Assembly: GCA_046297455.1 (NCBI GenBank)
Contig: JBKBIT010000006.1
Location: 1 to 64,000 of the forward strand
Origin: ZYF759 sp046297455
GTDB lineage: Bacteria; Pseudomonadota; Alphaproteobacteria; Rhizobiales; Rhizobiaceae
DNA: 64,000 nucleotides
Direction of reading: 5' to 3'
The notes under the pieces were generated by a model. The model worked only from the letters and a program-made list of their open reading frames with translations, ran no database searches and was not told the origin of the DNA. Position 1 is the stretch's first letter. Each line of letters begins with the position of its first letter. The position numbers and the translations under genes were made by a program. This document shows, one piece after another, positions 35,318 to 45,548 of this stretch.

Positions 35318-36994
35318 TCATTGTGTCAGGCGCAGCCGCGTCATCTGGTGGCCGATGCTGGCAAAGGCTGCTTCCAGCGATGCCGTGTTGTCGGTCATGT
35401 AGAAATTCTCTGTCCGCGAGGCACAGTTTCGGAAGAGGTTCTGCACGGAGGCAGCCTTCTCGTTGTAGACCACGGTGAAGACCTCAATCCCCTGGCTCTT
35501 CATTTCCGAGCACATGTCCAGCGTCCAGCCATTGAGAATGCCTTCCGCCGTGCCCTGGTTCACGGTGCCGCCGACAAACCCGTTGGACAGAAAATTGTAG
35601 GAGCCGTAGTCGGAGCGGTTCATCGTGTTGCTTGCACCATAGGACACGTTGCGGCCGTCGGTCATCAGCACCAGGTACTTTTGCCGTTCTGCCGAGGCGA
35701 ACGGTCCCGCCTCGGTGTAGGGCGCGTCTGGCGACAACACCCTCCAGCCCCAGGCCAGGCCCTCGGCGATGTTGGTTCCCGAGCCGTTCCAGTGGATCAT
35801 GGAATTGATGCCGGTGCGTATCTTGGAGAAGTCGGTCGTCAGCGGCACGATCGGCGTCGGGCAGGCGCGGTTGGGGCCGATGGTCAACGGGCCGGTATTG
35901 TTGACGCTCTTGGCCGATGGATTGATGTATTTCAGCGTCGAGCGCTGGCGCTCGGCTTCGCTTCCACTCACACGATCCTCGAGCCAGGAATTGTTGTAGG
36001 AGCCCGAATTGTTGCCGCCCTGGTTCATGCGGTCGCCGGGCTCATCTGCTGCAAAATAAGGTACGAACAGCGTGTCCGGCTTGCTCGGATCGGGCGCATC
36101 CAGAGAGAAATTGTAGGGGTAAGGCCGTGCCTCGACGCAGCCCTTCCATTCGGTGTTCGACTGCTCGAACAGGTAGAGGTGGTGGGGATAATTGTCCGCC
36201 AGGCAGCGCTCGCGCTTCTCGATTGCCGGGGCGCCCTTGCCCTGGTTGTTGCAGGCCTGTCCGCCGCCATAGCCGTTGCCGGTATCGTTGCTGCCAAAAC
36301 CCTCGGGCAGGCGCGTGCGCCGAACGCCGGATTGGCGCTCCTGGCGAAGGTTGCCGTCAAGGAAGTTCCAGCCGTTGTAGAGTGACTGACCGGTCGTATC
36401 GATCCAGTCCATGTTGAAACCTTCGCCCTTGATGTTGACCGCCGTTACAAAGGGGACCAGGCTCACGCGAACATCCTGATTTGGAGCGCGCCCGGCTTCG
36501 ATCGCGTCGACCAGCGCATGAGAGGCCTTCTTCAGCGCATTGATGCCGCTGGTTCCCATCGAGCCCGTGTTGTCCAGGACGACGGCAATCTCCATGCTCT
36601 TGGTCGAGCGAAAGGTCGAGGCAACGACGGACACCTGGTTCATGCCCAGGTGACGCATGAAGAAGCTCTCGACATTGGCAGTCGCGTGTCCATCGACGCG
36701 CAGATGGTTGATACCAGCCTCGATATCCACCGACGAACCGACGATCGTGACCCCGTTTTCGGAAAAGTTCGCCTTCAGGTAGTTGTCGAACAGGTTGCGC
36801 CGCTGTGATTCCGACGCGCCTTCCCGCGAGGCGACGAGAACGCCGACATCGGCCGCGTTCTGCAGCTGTGTCTTGACGTTCAAGAGGTTTGCCACGTCGA
36901 CGGCCAGCCCCACTGCTCCAAGGATCATTGGCAGGAGAAGCGCGAACAAAAGAGCGACGTTGCCCCTTGTCGATCGGATGAACAACCTGAGCAT
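35318..36994 (-). CDS. TadE/TadG-like pilus-assembly protein with VWA domain
   Basis: A 558-residue protein. The N-terminus TRGNVALLFALLLPMILGAVGLAVDVANL is the TadE/TadG-like helix that anchors it in the inner membrane. A von Willebrand A domain follows, with the MIDAS motif VVLDNTGSMG near residue 140 and YLVLMTDGRNVS further on. The VWA domain is interrupted by an extended Asn/Gly-rich section of roughly 200 residues (about 200-400) with several Cys. TadG contributes to tight-adherence (Flp) pili, but no other tad or cpa gene is present here, so this is an orphan copy. It is divergent from mccA across 187 bp. Confidence 0.85.
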   Translation of the reverse strand: MLRLFIRSTRGNVALLFALLLPMILGAVGLAVDVANLLNVKTQLQNAADVGVLVASREGASESQRRNLFDNYLKANFSENGVTIVGSSVDIEAGINHLRVDGHATANVESFFMRHLGMNQVSVVASTFRSTKSMEIAVVLDNTGSMGTSGINALKKASHALVDAIEAGRAPNQDVRVSLVPFVTAVNIKGEGFNMDWIDTTGQSLYNGWNFLDGNLRQERQSGVRRTRLPEGFGSNDTGNGYGGGQACNNQGKGAPAIEKRERCLADNYPHHLYLFEQSNTEWKGCVEARPYPYNFSLDAPDPSKPDTLFVPYFAADEPGDRMNQGGNNSGSYNNSWLEDRVSGSEAERQRSTLKYINPSAKSVNNTGPLTIGPNRACPTPIVPLTTDFSKIRTGINSMIHWNGSGTNIAEGLAWGWRVLSPDAPYTEAGPFASAERQKYLVLMTDGRNVSYGASNTMNRSDYGSYNFLSNGFVGGTVNQGTAEGILNGWTLDMCSEMKSQGIEVFTVVYNEKAASVQNLFRNCASRTENFYMTDNTASLEAAFASIGHQMTRLRLTQ

Positions 36995-37181
36995 GAGAAC
37001 AAATCCTGTTGTTATCCAGGGATTGAAACACAGACCGATTGTTTCGTTGTTAAATGTGCAGGCCCAATTTTCGAGAGGGACGGAGCGCTACGTTAACCTT
37101 GTCATTGGGCGCATACCGCACTCAAAGGGCTGGCAAGGCAGTGGCATCCAGCTATAGCTTGGGTGCAAGGGAGAGGCCCGC

Positions 37182-39134
<1,953 letters not shown>

Positions 39135-39146
39135 TGCCGAAATGAA

Positions 39147-39178
39147 AGCCGCGCCGGCTTCCCCAAGCCGGCGCGGCT
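39147..39178. terminator. Bidirectional terminator between mccA and the Sel1-like gene
   Basis: A 14-bp perfect stem, AGCCGCGCCGGCTT (39147-39160) / AAGCCGGCGCGGCT (39165-39178), with a CCCC loop. It lies 13 bp past the mccA stop and 84 bp past the convergent Sel1-like gene stop, and can serve both strands. The T-run is poor. Confidence 0.75.
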
Positions 39179-39261
39179 CTCGTTCAGGCTCCGTCCCCGT
39201 TTGGCGTCCCCACGCCAGACATCGCCTGTTTTGCAGAAACCTTGCCCGTCGCCCGCCTTGC

Positions 39262-39519
39262 TCAGTGAACGGCCATCCACTCGCGCGCCTCGCGCAGCGC
39301 CTTGGCGATGTCGGGCTTGGCCATCGAGGCGGCCAGTTCGGTGCGCAGTTCGGCTGCGCGGTCCGAGCCCTTTATGGCGGCAATGTTGAACCATTTGTGG
39401 GCTGCGACCAGATCGACGTCGCAGTCGCGTCCGGTGGCATACATCATGCCCAGTTGAAACAGAATGTCGGCCTGTGCAGTATTGCCGATCCCGGCTTCAA
39501 GCATCTCGAAACGTGCCAT
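39262..39519 (-). CDS. Small Sel1-repeat protein
   Basis: An 85-residue protein holding one clear Sel1-like (SLR) repeat: ADILFQLGMMYATGRDCDVDLVAAHKWFNIAAIKGSDRAAELR, a helix pair with the typical Gly, Ala and Trp positions. SLR proteins mediate protein contacts. A single-repeat protein of this size is common in Rhizobiales, but I know no function for it. The ATG at 39519 (MARFEMLEAG) has GGGGAG about 8 nt upstream; an ATG at 39540 would add seven residues and skip that site. It converges on mccA. Confidence 0.75.
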   Translation of the reverse strand: MARFEMLEAGIGNTAQADILFQLGMMYATGRDCDVDLVAAHKWFNIAAIKGSDRAAELRTELAASMAKPDIAKALREAREWMAVH

Positions 39520-39884
39520 CTTTTGAACTCCCCTGTCCAAACTCCGAGAGCCGAATTTCTTTCGTGTCTCTCTGTCCGTGTGATGTTTCGAAGGATGCCG
39601 GACGGCCTTGAATCGGCCGTTAAATGGCGTGCTTAATTTGACGCAAACAAAGTTCGAATTTTCCGTAAAGTCCGGAAATCGTTAAGGATAGGAAGCCTGC
39701 AACTCTGCGGCTTCCCGAAAAACGGACCCTTCGAATGCCGTTTGCGGCGCTCACCATTTGCTAACCCAAAAAAGAACGATGGCTGACGCTGAGGCACCCG
39801 CTTTCGCGTCCGTGGAAGCTGGAATATGGTCTGCCCTGCAGAAGCGGCGGCGCCCGGAAGGCGCCTCGTGCAAGGGAGGAATGG
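39520..39884. other. 365-bp stretch without a gene
   Basis: No convincing reading frame. It holds the 5' region of the Sel1-like gene and the upstream region of the DUF2147 gene. Three inverted repeats are visible: ACGGCC/GGCCGT (39602-39620), TTTCCG/CGGAAA (39660-39678) and GGAAGCC/GGCTTCC (39691-39715). The stretch 39620-39700 is noticeably more AT-rich than its surroundings and could contain a promoter or a small RNA. I could not identify either. Confidence 0.4.
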
Positions 39885-40226
39885 ATGTTTTCGAGAGTAA
39901 GCCTGGCAGTGGCCGGACTGCTTGTCTTTACGGGCGTGGCGGCGGCCGAACCGATCCATGGCAACTGGCGGACCGAGTCCGGCGCCATGGCCCGCATTGC
40001 AAGCTGCGGCAGCCAGATCTGCATCACGCTGACGAGCGGCGACCATAGCGGCAAGCAGATCGGCCAGATGACGCCGCAAGGCAATGGCCGCTACAGCGGC
40101 ACCATCACCGACCCGGCGGACGACCGTACCTATAGCGGCAATGGAACGGTGCAGGGCAACACGCTGGCCATGCAGGGCTGCGTGGCAGCCATCTTCTGCC
40201 GCACCCAGACCTGGACGCGGCAGTAG
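39885..40226 (+). CDS. DUF2147-type secreted protein
   Basis: A 113-residue exported protein. The signal peptide MFSRVSLAVAGLLVFTGVAAA is cleaved before EPIHGNW. The mature part has the DUF2147 layout: GNWRTESGAMARIASCGSQICITL, then a DDRTYSGNGTVQGNTLAMQGCVAAIFCRTQTWTR ending. Four Cys may form two disulfides. The family is a small beta-barrel of unknown function, often in the periplasm. The start is the ATG at 39885 behind an AGGGAGGA site; an ATG at 39881 is in another frame. A terminator follows the stop, so it is monocistronic. Confidence 0.85.
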   Translation: MFSRVSLAVAGLLVFTGVAAAEPIHGNWRTESGAMARIASCGSQICITLTSGDHSGKQIGQMTPQGNGRYSGTITDPADDRTYSGNGTVQGNTLAMQGCVAAIFCRTQTWTRQ

Positions 40227-40238
40227 CCCGACCGAAGC

Positions 40239-40261
40239 GGCCGGGGCCCTGCGCCCCGGCC
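40239..40261 (+). terminator. Hairpin terminator after the DUF2147 gene
   Basis: GGCCGGGGC (40239-40247) / GCCCCGGCC (40253-40261) form a 9-bp stem with a 5-nt loop, 12 bp past the stop. The following sequence is ACCTTCC, without a real T-run. Confidence 0.6.
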
Positions 40262-40414
40262 ACCTTCCCTGCTCGACCGAGGCGACCGGGAAAAACCGGA
40301 AGAGCCCCCAGCCTCCACGTTGCGTTAATCACTTTGAACCCCGCATGAACGGACCGATCAGAACCGGTTCAGCGGGCATTTGTCATCATCGGCCATCCAA
40401 TGAGGGAGTGGACG

Positions 40415-40603
40415 ATGCTCGCAAGACGTTTCACCATGGTGTGCCTGATCGCTGCCATCTTCGGCATGGGCCTGTCGATCCTGGTCGCGCAGTCCAGCCC
40501 GCCGGCGCATTCCGAGATGCGTCAGGCCGGCGATGCCTGCGGGCTTGGGCTTGGCTTCGGTTGCCAAGCCGGTCCCCACAGGACATCCTGGCCTGTACGA
40601 TAG
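40415..40603 (+). CDS. Small secreted or membrane-anchored protein, unknown
   Basis: A 62-residue protein with a basic N-terminus and one hydrophobic helix (FTMVCLIAAIFGMGLSILVAQ), then a polar Cys-containing tail (ACGLGLGFGCQAGPH). It could be a secreted peptide or a single-pass membrane protein. A GAGGGAG site is located upstream of the ATG at 40415. I do not recognise a family. It lies between two well-defined genes on the same strand, 48 bp before AMP nucleosidase. Confidence 0.45.
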   Translation: MLARRFTMVCLIAAIFGMGLSILVAQSSPPAHSEMRQAGDACGLGLGFGCQAGPHRTSWPVR

Positions 40604-40651
40604 TGCCAAGATAGCTCTCGAAAGCCTGCCCATGAACAATTATCATGGGCC

Positions 40652-42151
40652 ATGGAAAAGCGAATCCTCCCAGCACAGCACACTGCCATCAGCAGCCCCC
40701 CACCCATCGAGCGCCGCAGTTTCGACAACGCGCGCGATGCCGTGGCCGCTCTGAAGGCGCTTTACGACCGCAATACCGGTTTTCTGCGCGAGGCCTTCTC
40801 GGGCCTTTCGAATGGGCACACGCCCGGCAACCGTTTCAGGGCCTTCTATCCCGAACTGTCGACGACGACGACGTCCTTCAGCCATGCGGACTCGCGTCTC
40901 GCCTATGGGCATATGCCGGCACCCGGCCACTACGCCACGACCGTGACGCGGCCCGACCTGTTCGAGGATTATCTGCTCGACCAGATCGCGCTCGTCCTGC
41001 GCAATCACGGCGTGCCGGTGACCGTGGGTGAATCCGAAACGCCGATCCCGATCCATTTCGCCTTCCTGGAAGGCACCCATCTGCCGTCTGCTGCCAGCCT
41101 GATCGTCGACCAGCCGCTGCGCGACCTTTTCGACGTGCCGGATCTCAACGCCACCGACGACCACATCGTCAACGGCACCTTCGAGCCGCTGCCGGGCGAA
41201 CCCACCCCGCTCGCGCCCTTTACCGCGCAGCGCATCGACTATTCGCTGCACAGGCTGGCGCACTACACCGCCACCAGCCCATCGCATTTCCAGAACTTCG
41301 TCCTGTTCACCAACTATCAGTTCTATATCGACGAATTCTGCCACTATGCGCGCAAGTTGATGGCTGAAGGCGGCGGCGGCTATGCCAGTTTCGTGGAGCC
41401 CGGGAACATCGTCACCAAGGCTGGCGAAATGGCCGATCCCGACGCCCAGCCGGTGCGCCTGCCGCAAATGCCCGCCTACCACCTGACCCGGCCCGGCCAT
41501 GCCGGCATCACCATGGTCAATATCGGCGTGGGTCCCTCGAACGCCAAGACCATCACCGACCATATCGCGGTGTTGCGCCCGCATGCCTGGCTGATGCTCG
41601 GCCATTGCGCCGGGCTTCGCAACACCCAGGCGCTCGGCGATTACGTGCTGGCCCACGCCTATGTGCGCGAGGATCATGTGCTGGACGACGATCTGCCTGT
41701 CTGGGTGCCGATCCCCGCGCTTGCGGAGATCCAGGTCGCGCTTCAGGAAGCCGTGGCCGAAGTCACCGGCCTGTCCGGCTACGAATTGAAGCGCATCATG
41801 CGTACCGGCACGGTTGCCACCATCGACAACCGGAACTGGGAACTGCGCGACCAGCGCGGACCGGTGCAGCGCCTGTCGCAAAGCCGCGCCATCGCGCTCG
41901 ACATGGAATCGGCAACCATCGCCGCCAACGGCTTCCGCTTCCGCGTCCCCTACGGCACGCTCCTATGCGTTTCTGACAAGCCGTTGCATGGCGAGTTGAA
42001 ACTGCCGGGCATGGCCACCGATTTCTACAAGCGCCAAGTCTCCCAGCATCTTTCGATCGGCATCAGGGCGATGGAGAAGCTTGCCGAGATGCCGCGCGAG
42101 CGGGTCCATTCGCGCAAGCTCCGGAGCTTTTCGGAGACGGCGTTTCAGTAG
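40652..42151 (+). CDS. amn: AMP nucleosidase
   Basis: A 499-residue enzyme that cleaves AMP to adenine and ribose 5-phosphate, a purine-level control step. The N-terminal regulatory domain (about residues 1-190) precedes a phosphorylase-fold catalytic domain. Catalytic-domain blocks include MVNIGVGPSNAKTITDHIAVLRPHAWLMLGHCAGLRN and ALDMESATIAANGFRFRVPYGTLLCVSDKPLHGELKLPG, the second carrying the ribose-contacting Met-Glu and the catalytic Asp. Length is normal for the bacterial family. It starts 48 bp after the small gene and is followed by a toxin-antitoxin module with its own operator. Confidence 0.93.
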   Translation: MEKRILPAQHTAISSPPPIERRSFDNARDAVAALKALYDRNTGFLREAFSGLSNGHTPGNRFRAFYPELSTTTTSFSHADSRLAYGHMPAPGHYATTVTRPDLFEDYLLDQIALVLRNHGVPVTVGESETPIPIHFAFLEGTHLPSAASLIVDQPLRDLFDVPDLNATDDHIVNGTFEPLPGEPTPLAPFTAQRIDYSLHRLAHYTATSPSHFQNFVLFTNYQFYIDEFCHYARKLMAEGGGGYASFVEPGNIVTKAGEMADPDAQPVRLPQMPAYHLTRPGHAGITMVNIGVGPSNAKTITDHIAVLRPHAWLMLGHCAGLRNTQALGDYVLAHAYVREDHVLDDDLPVWVPIPALAEIQVALQEAVAEVTGLSGYELKRIMRTGTVATIDNRNWELRDQRGPVQRLSQSRAIALDMESATIAANGFRFRVPYGTLLCVSDKPLHGELKLPGMATDFYKRQVSQHLSIGIRAMEKLAEMPRERVHSRKLRSFSETAFQ

Positions 42152-42184
42152 TCGCTGCCCGCAGAACGCGAGCGGATTGATGTG

Positions 42185-42205
42185 TGATATACATATATGA
42201 TATCA
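42185..42205. promoter_or_regulatory. Inverted-repeat operator of the CopG/VapC module
   Basis: TGATAT (42185-42190) and ATATCA (42200-42205) flank a 9-bp AT-rich spacer containing CATATATG. It ends 7 bp before the antitoxin start and overlaps a plausible -10 region. This is the expected autoregulatory site for the ribbon-helix-helix antitoxin. Confidence 0.7.
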
Positions 42206-42212
42206 ATCCGCG

Positions 42213-42428
42213 ATGCGTACGCTGATAGACATTGAGGAAGACCGCATTCGCGAACTGGACCGTCTTGCGCGGTCTCGGAAGCGGTCGCGCGCCGCGCTGA
42301 TCCGCGAGGCGGTCTCTGAATATCTGGACAAACAGGCGAGCACGAATCCCGACGACGCCTTCGGGCTCTGGGCCGACAAGGCTGTTGACGGTCTGCGTCA
42401 TCAGGATCGGATGCGCGGAGAATGGTGA
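42213..42428 (+). CDS. CopG/ribbon-helix-helix antitoxin
   Basis: A 71-residue protein with an N-terminal ribbon-helix-helix DNA-binding fold: the strand MRTLIDIEED, helix RIRELDRLARSRKRS, then RAALIREAVSEYLDKQA. The C-terminal tail (DDAFGLWADKAVDGLRHQDRMRGEW) is typical of VapB-type antitoxins that bind PIN toxins, with aromatic residues inserted into the toxin groove. It overlaps the PIN toxin start by 7 bp (42422-42428). Confidence 0.88.
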   Translation: MRTLIDIEEDRIRELDRLARSRKRSRAALIREAVSEYLDKQASTNPDDAFGLWADKAVDGLRHQDRMRGEW

Positions 42429-42787
42429 AGGCTCTCTTCGACACCAACATCCTCATCGATTTTCTCAATGGCATCCCCCAGGCACGAACTGAACTCTCGC
42501 GCTATGAGAAGAAGGCCATGAGCATAGTCTCGTGGATGGAAGTGATGGTGGGAGCCGAACCGGACGTGGAGGCTGCGACCCGGGGTTTTCTTTCCGGGTT
42601 CGATCTGATCGGCGTGGACGAAGCGATTGCGGAGCGCGCGGTCGAACTGCGCCGCCAACACCGCGTCCGCCTGCCCGACGCGATCATATGGGCCTCGGCC
42701 GAGACCCATGCGATGCTTTTGGTGACGCGCGACGTGCGGCACATTCCCGAGGAAGCGCCGGGCGTGCGCGTTCCCTATCGTCTCTAA
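42422..42787 (+). CDS. VapC-type PIN-domain toxin ribonuclease (second copy)
   Basis: A 121-residue PIN-domain toxin. The active-site acids are Asp7 (LFDTNILIDFL), Glu40 (SWMEVMVG), an Asp in RLPDAIIWA and an Asp in VTRDVRH. It is not closely similar to the VapC-like protein at 28231 and pairs with a different antitoxin type (ribbon-helix-helix rather than AbrB), so the two modules were acquired independently. It should cleave RNA when released from its antitoxin. It converges on the ETF-QO gene, with 11 bp between stops. Confidence 0.9.
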   Translation: MVKALFDTNILIDFLNGIPQARTELSRYEKKAMSIVSWMEVMVGAEPDVEAATRGFLSGFDLIGVDEAIAERAVELRRQHRVRLPDAIIWASAETHAMLLVTRDVRHIPEEAPGVRVPYRL

Positions 42788-42798
42788 CCCGCCGCCGC

Positions 42799-44514
42799 TC
42801 ACATGTTCGGGTAGACCGGCCCTTCGCCGCCCTGGGGCGGTACCCAGTTGATGTTCTGGTTCGGGTCCTTGATGTCGCATGTCTTGCAGTGGACGCAGTT
42901 CTGCGCGTTGATGACGAAGCGCGCCTGCGCAGCGCCGTCCTTGTTTTCGCCGCCCTTGTCGCGCGCGCCAGGACCACCAGCCACCGAATTCCCGTCCTGA
43001 TCGACCCACTCGTAGACGCCAGCCGGGCAATAGCGCGTCGAGGGTCCCGAGAAGACGCCGAATTCCGACTTCTTCTGCAGTTCCATGTCCCGCACCTGCA
43101 GGTGGATCGGCTGTTCCTCCTCATGGTTGGTGTTGGACAGGAACACCGAGGACAGCCTGTCGAAGGTCAGCACACCATCCGGCTTCGGATAGTCTATCGG
43201 CTTATGCTGGGATGCAGGCTCGGTCGACGCGTAGTCCGGCTTGCCGTGCTTCATCGTGCCGAAGGGCGAAAGGCCGATGAGCGTGTTCAGCCACATGTCC
43301 AGACCGCCAAGCCCGATGCCCAGCCAGGTGCCGAAGCGCGACCAGAGCGGCTTGACGTTGCGCACCCGCTTGAGATCGGTGCCGATCTCGCTGCCACGCC
43401 ATTCGGCCTCGTAGCCGGCCAGCTCGTCATGGCCCCTGCCCTCGGCAAGTGCCTTGGCCGCATGTTCCGCAGCCATCATTCCGGAAAGTATCGCGTTGTG
43501 CGACCCCTTGATCCGCGGGACGTTGACGAAGCCGGCGGAGCAGCCGATCAGCGCGCCACCGGGGAAAGTCAGCTTCGGCACCGACTGCCAGCCGCCCTCG
43601 GTGATCGCCCGCGCACCATAGGAGATGCGCTTGCCCCCCTCGAAGGTCTCGGCAATCGCCGGATGTGTCTTGAAACGCTGGAATTCTTCGAAGGGCGAAA
43701 GGTAGGGGTTCTTGTAGTTGAGGTGGACGACGAAGCCGACCGCGACCTGGTTGTCCTCGAGATGGTAGAGGAAGGAACCACCTCCCGTGTTCGACTTCAG
43801 CGGCCAGCCGAAAGAGTGCTGGACCAGCCCCGGCTTGTGCTTTTCGGGCGCAACCTGCCACAATTCCTTGAGGCCAATGCCGAATTTCTGCGGCTCGCGT
43901 CCATCCGAGAGGTTGTATTTCGCGATCAGTTGCTTGGCCAGTGAGCCGCGCACGCCTTCGCCGATCAGCACGTACTTGCCCATCAGCGCCATGCCAGGCT
44001 GGAAATTCGGTCCCTTGGAACCGTCTCGCTCCACGCCCATGTCGCCGGTTACCACGCCGATGACCGCGCCAGCATCATCGTAGAGCACGTCGGCAGCGGC
44101 AAACCCCGGATAGATCTCCACGCCAAGCGCCTCGGCCCGCGCTGCCAGCCAACGGCAGACATTGCCCAGCGACACGATGTAGTTGCCGTGATTGTTCATC
44201 AGTGGCGGCATGAAAAGGTTGGGCAAGCGCAACGAACCCGCCGGCCCCAGCACCAGGAACTGGTCGTTCGTCACCGGAGTCTTGAACGGGTGATCGGCGT
44301 CCTCGCGCCAATCGGGAATGAGCTTGTCAACACCGACCGGATCGACCACTGCGCCGGACAATATGTGCGCGCCAACTTCGCCACCCTTTTCGAGGACGAC
44401 GACGGAGAGATCGGGATTGAGTTGTTTCAGCCGGATCGCGGCAGCCAGTCCCGCAGGCCCGGCGCCCACGACAACAACGTCGAATTCCATGCTCTCACGT
44501 TCAATCTCGTCCAT
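42799..44514 (-). CDS. Electron transfer flavoprotein:ubiquinone oxidoreductase
   Basis: A 571-residue membrane-associated iron-sulfur flavoprotein. It takes electrons from ETF, reduced by acyl-CoA dehydrogenases such as the ivd product, and reduces ubiquinone. FAD binding is by VVVVGAGPAGLAAAIRL near residue 14. The ubiquinone and membrane segment lies around GIGLGGLDMWLNTLIGLSPFG. The [4Fe-4S] ligands are the Cys in RYCPAGVYEW and the cluster NCVHCKTCDIKDP. The ATG at 44514 has GGAGG 5 nt upstream. Length is normal. The frame remains open far upstream but without similarity. It is divergent from the uracil-DNA glycosylase gene. Confidence 0.96.
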   Translation of the reverse strand: MDEIERESMEFDVVVVGAGPAGLAAAIRLKQLNPDLSVVVLEKGGEVGAHILSGAVVDPVGVDKLIPDWREDADHPFKTPVTNDQFLVLGPAGSLRLPNLFMPPLMNNHGNYIVSLGNVCRWLAARAEALGVEIYPGFAAADVLYDDAGAVIGVVTGDMGVERDGSKGPNFQPGMALMGKYVLIGEGVRGSLAKQLIAKYNLSDGREPQKFGIGLKELWQVAPEKHKPGLVQHSFGWPLKSNTGGGSFLYHLEDNQVAVGFVVHLNYKNPYLSPFEEFQRFKTHPAIAETFEGGKRISYGARAITEGGWQSVPKLTFPGGALIGCSAGFVNVPRIKGSHNAILSGMMAAEHAAKALAEGRGHDELAGYEAEWRGSEIGTDLKRVRNVKPLWSRFGTWLGIGLGGLDMWLNTLIGLSPFGTMKHGKPDYASTEPASQHKPIDYPKPDGVLTFDRLSSVFLSNTNHEEEQPIHLQVRDMELQKKSEFGVFSGPSTRYCPAGVYEWVDQDGNSVAGGPGARDKGGENKDGAAQARFVINAQNCVHCKTCDIKDPNQNINWVPPQGGEGPVYPNM

Positions 44515-44620
44515 CCCTGCCTCCACGGTCGGTCCTAGATCATTCCGGCGCTCATAGCCCATATGGTGCGGGCGCGAAACCTCGCCAGCACTCATCCTGA
44601 GCAAGTGCTCTTGTTCTATA

Positions 44621-44638
44621 TTACGTTGACGTAAACGT
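44621..44638. promoter_or_regulatory. ACGT-repeat operator between ETF-QO and udg
   Basis: Three ACGT units at 44623, 44629 and 44635 are spaced exactly 6 bp apart. The first two form a palindrome TTACGTTGACGTAA (44621-44634). The site is 107 bp from the ETF-QO start and 54 bp from the udg start. It resembles, as I remember it, the MerR-type LiuR operator of branched-chain amino acid genes. The repeat is observed; the regulator is inferred. Confidence 0.55.
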
Positions 44639-44691
44639 AAACAGTTTTGGAGCATATGGCGCGACCGGTTCCCGCGCCCTATAGTCCGCCC

Positions 44692-45504
44692 ATGACCCAA
44701 ATGCCCGATCCACGCGACATTCTTCGCTTCTATGCCGATGCCGGCGTGGAGGACGCGTTGGTCGAGGCGCCACTCGACCGTTTCGCCGAGACGCAGAAAG
44801 CTGCCCAAGCGGCGAAGCGGCCAGCACCGCCCAAGGCTACTGCAACTGCCGCCGAGGCGCGCGCGATCGCCGAGCCGGCCGTCGCTGTGCCCGACGAGGC
44901 CCAGGCGGCGCGCGCCCGCGAATTGGCCTCGCAGGCATCTAGCCTGGAAGAGCTTCGCGCGATGCTGACCGCGTTTGACGGCTGCAATCTCAGGCTGACC
45001 GCCAAGAACATGGTGTTTGCCGATGGCAACCCGCAGGCCGATCTGATGCTGGTCGGGGAAGCGCCCGGTCGCGACGAGGATCTGGAGGGCCTGCCTTTCG
45101 TCGGTCGGTCGGGTCGCCTGCTGGATCGGATGCTGGCGGCGATCGGCCGTGATCGCACCAGTGCCTACATCTCCAATGTCATTCCCTGGCGCCCGCCCGG
45201 CAATCGCGATCCCTCGCCGATCGAAACCGAGATCTGCCGCCCCTTCATCGAGCGCCAGATCGAGCTTGTGGCACCGAAGGTTCTCGTGACGCTCGGCAAT
45301 CCCTCGAGCAAGCTCCTGCTTGCCACCCAGACCGGGATCATGCGGCTGCGTGGCAAGTGGCAGGTTCATACGACAAGGACAGGAGTGGAAATCCCGGCCA
45401 TGCCGACACTCCACCCGGCCTACCTGCTGAGGAATCCTGCCCACAAGAAGCTGGCTTGGCAGGACTTCCTCGAAATCAAGGCGCGGCTCGCACGCTCCTC
45501 ATAG
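44692..45504 (+). CDS. Family 4-type uracil-DNA glycosylase, Fe-S ligand variant
   Basis: A 270-residue DNA repair enzyme that removes uracil from DNA. Motif A is VGEAPGRDEDLEGLPFVGRSGRLL and motif B is TLHPAYLLRNPAHK, both of the family 4 type. An Ala/Pro/Glu-rich helical N-terminus of about 90 residues precedes the domain. Of the four Cys that bind [4Fe-4S] in standard family 4 enzymes, only two are present (Cys98 in FDGCNL and the one in EICRPF). The third position reads NVIPWRPPGNR, Trp replacing Cys. The start is uncertain: ATG 44692 is chosen, but ATG 44656 and TTG 44647 are in frame. A hairpin follows the stop. Confidence 0.88.
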   Translation: MTQMPDPRDILRFYADAGVEDALVEAPLDRFAETQKAAQAAKRPAPPKATATAAEARAIAEPAVAVPDEAQAARARELASQASSLEELRAMLTAFDGCNLRLTAKNMVFADGNPQADLMLVGEAPGRDEDLEGLPFVGRSGRLLDRMLAAIGRDRTSAYISNVIPWRPPGNRDPSPIETEICRPFIERQIELVAPKVLVTLGNPSSKLLLATQTGIMRLRGKWQVHTTRTGVEIPAMPTLHPAYLLRNPAHKKLAWQDFLEIKARLARSS

Positions 45505-45513
45505 TTTTGGGCA

Positions 45514-45541
45514 GCGCGGGAGCGCCGCTCGCGACCCGCGC
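45514..45541. terminator. Possible shared terminator of udg and the 4-TM protein gene
   Basis: GCGCGGG (45514-45520) and CCCGCGC (45535-45541) pair around a 14-nt loop that can itself fold (GCG/CGC). It lies in the 44-bp convergent gap. No T-run is present on either strand. Confidence 0.4.
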
Positions 45542-45548
45542 GGGGCCG

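Noticed and set aside
34598..36385. A 595-residue open frame on the plus strand
   Set aside because: It is antisense to the DUF922 and TadG-like genes, both of which have signal peptides or anchors and family motifs.
42799..45444. An ETF-QO apparently 881 residues long
   Set aside because: The extra N-terminal 310 residues are antisense to the uracil-DNA glycosylase; the true start at 44514 has a GGAGG site.
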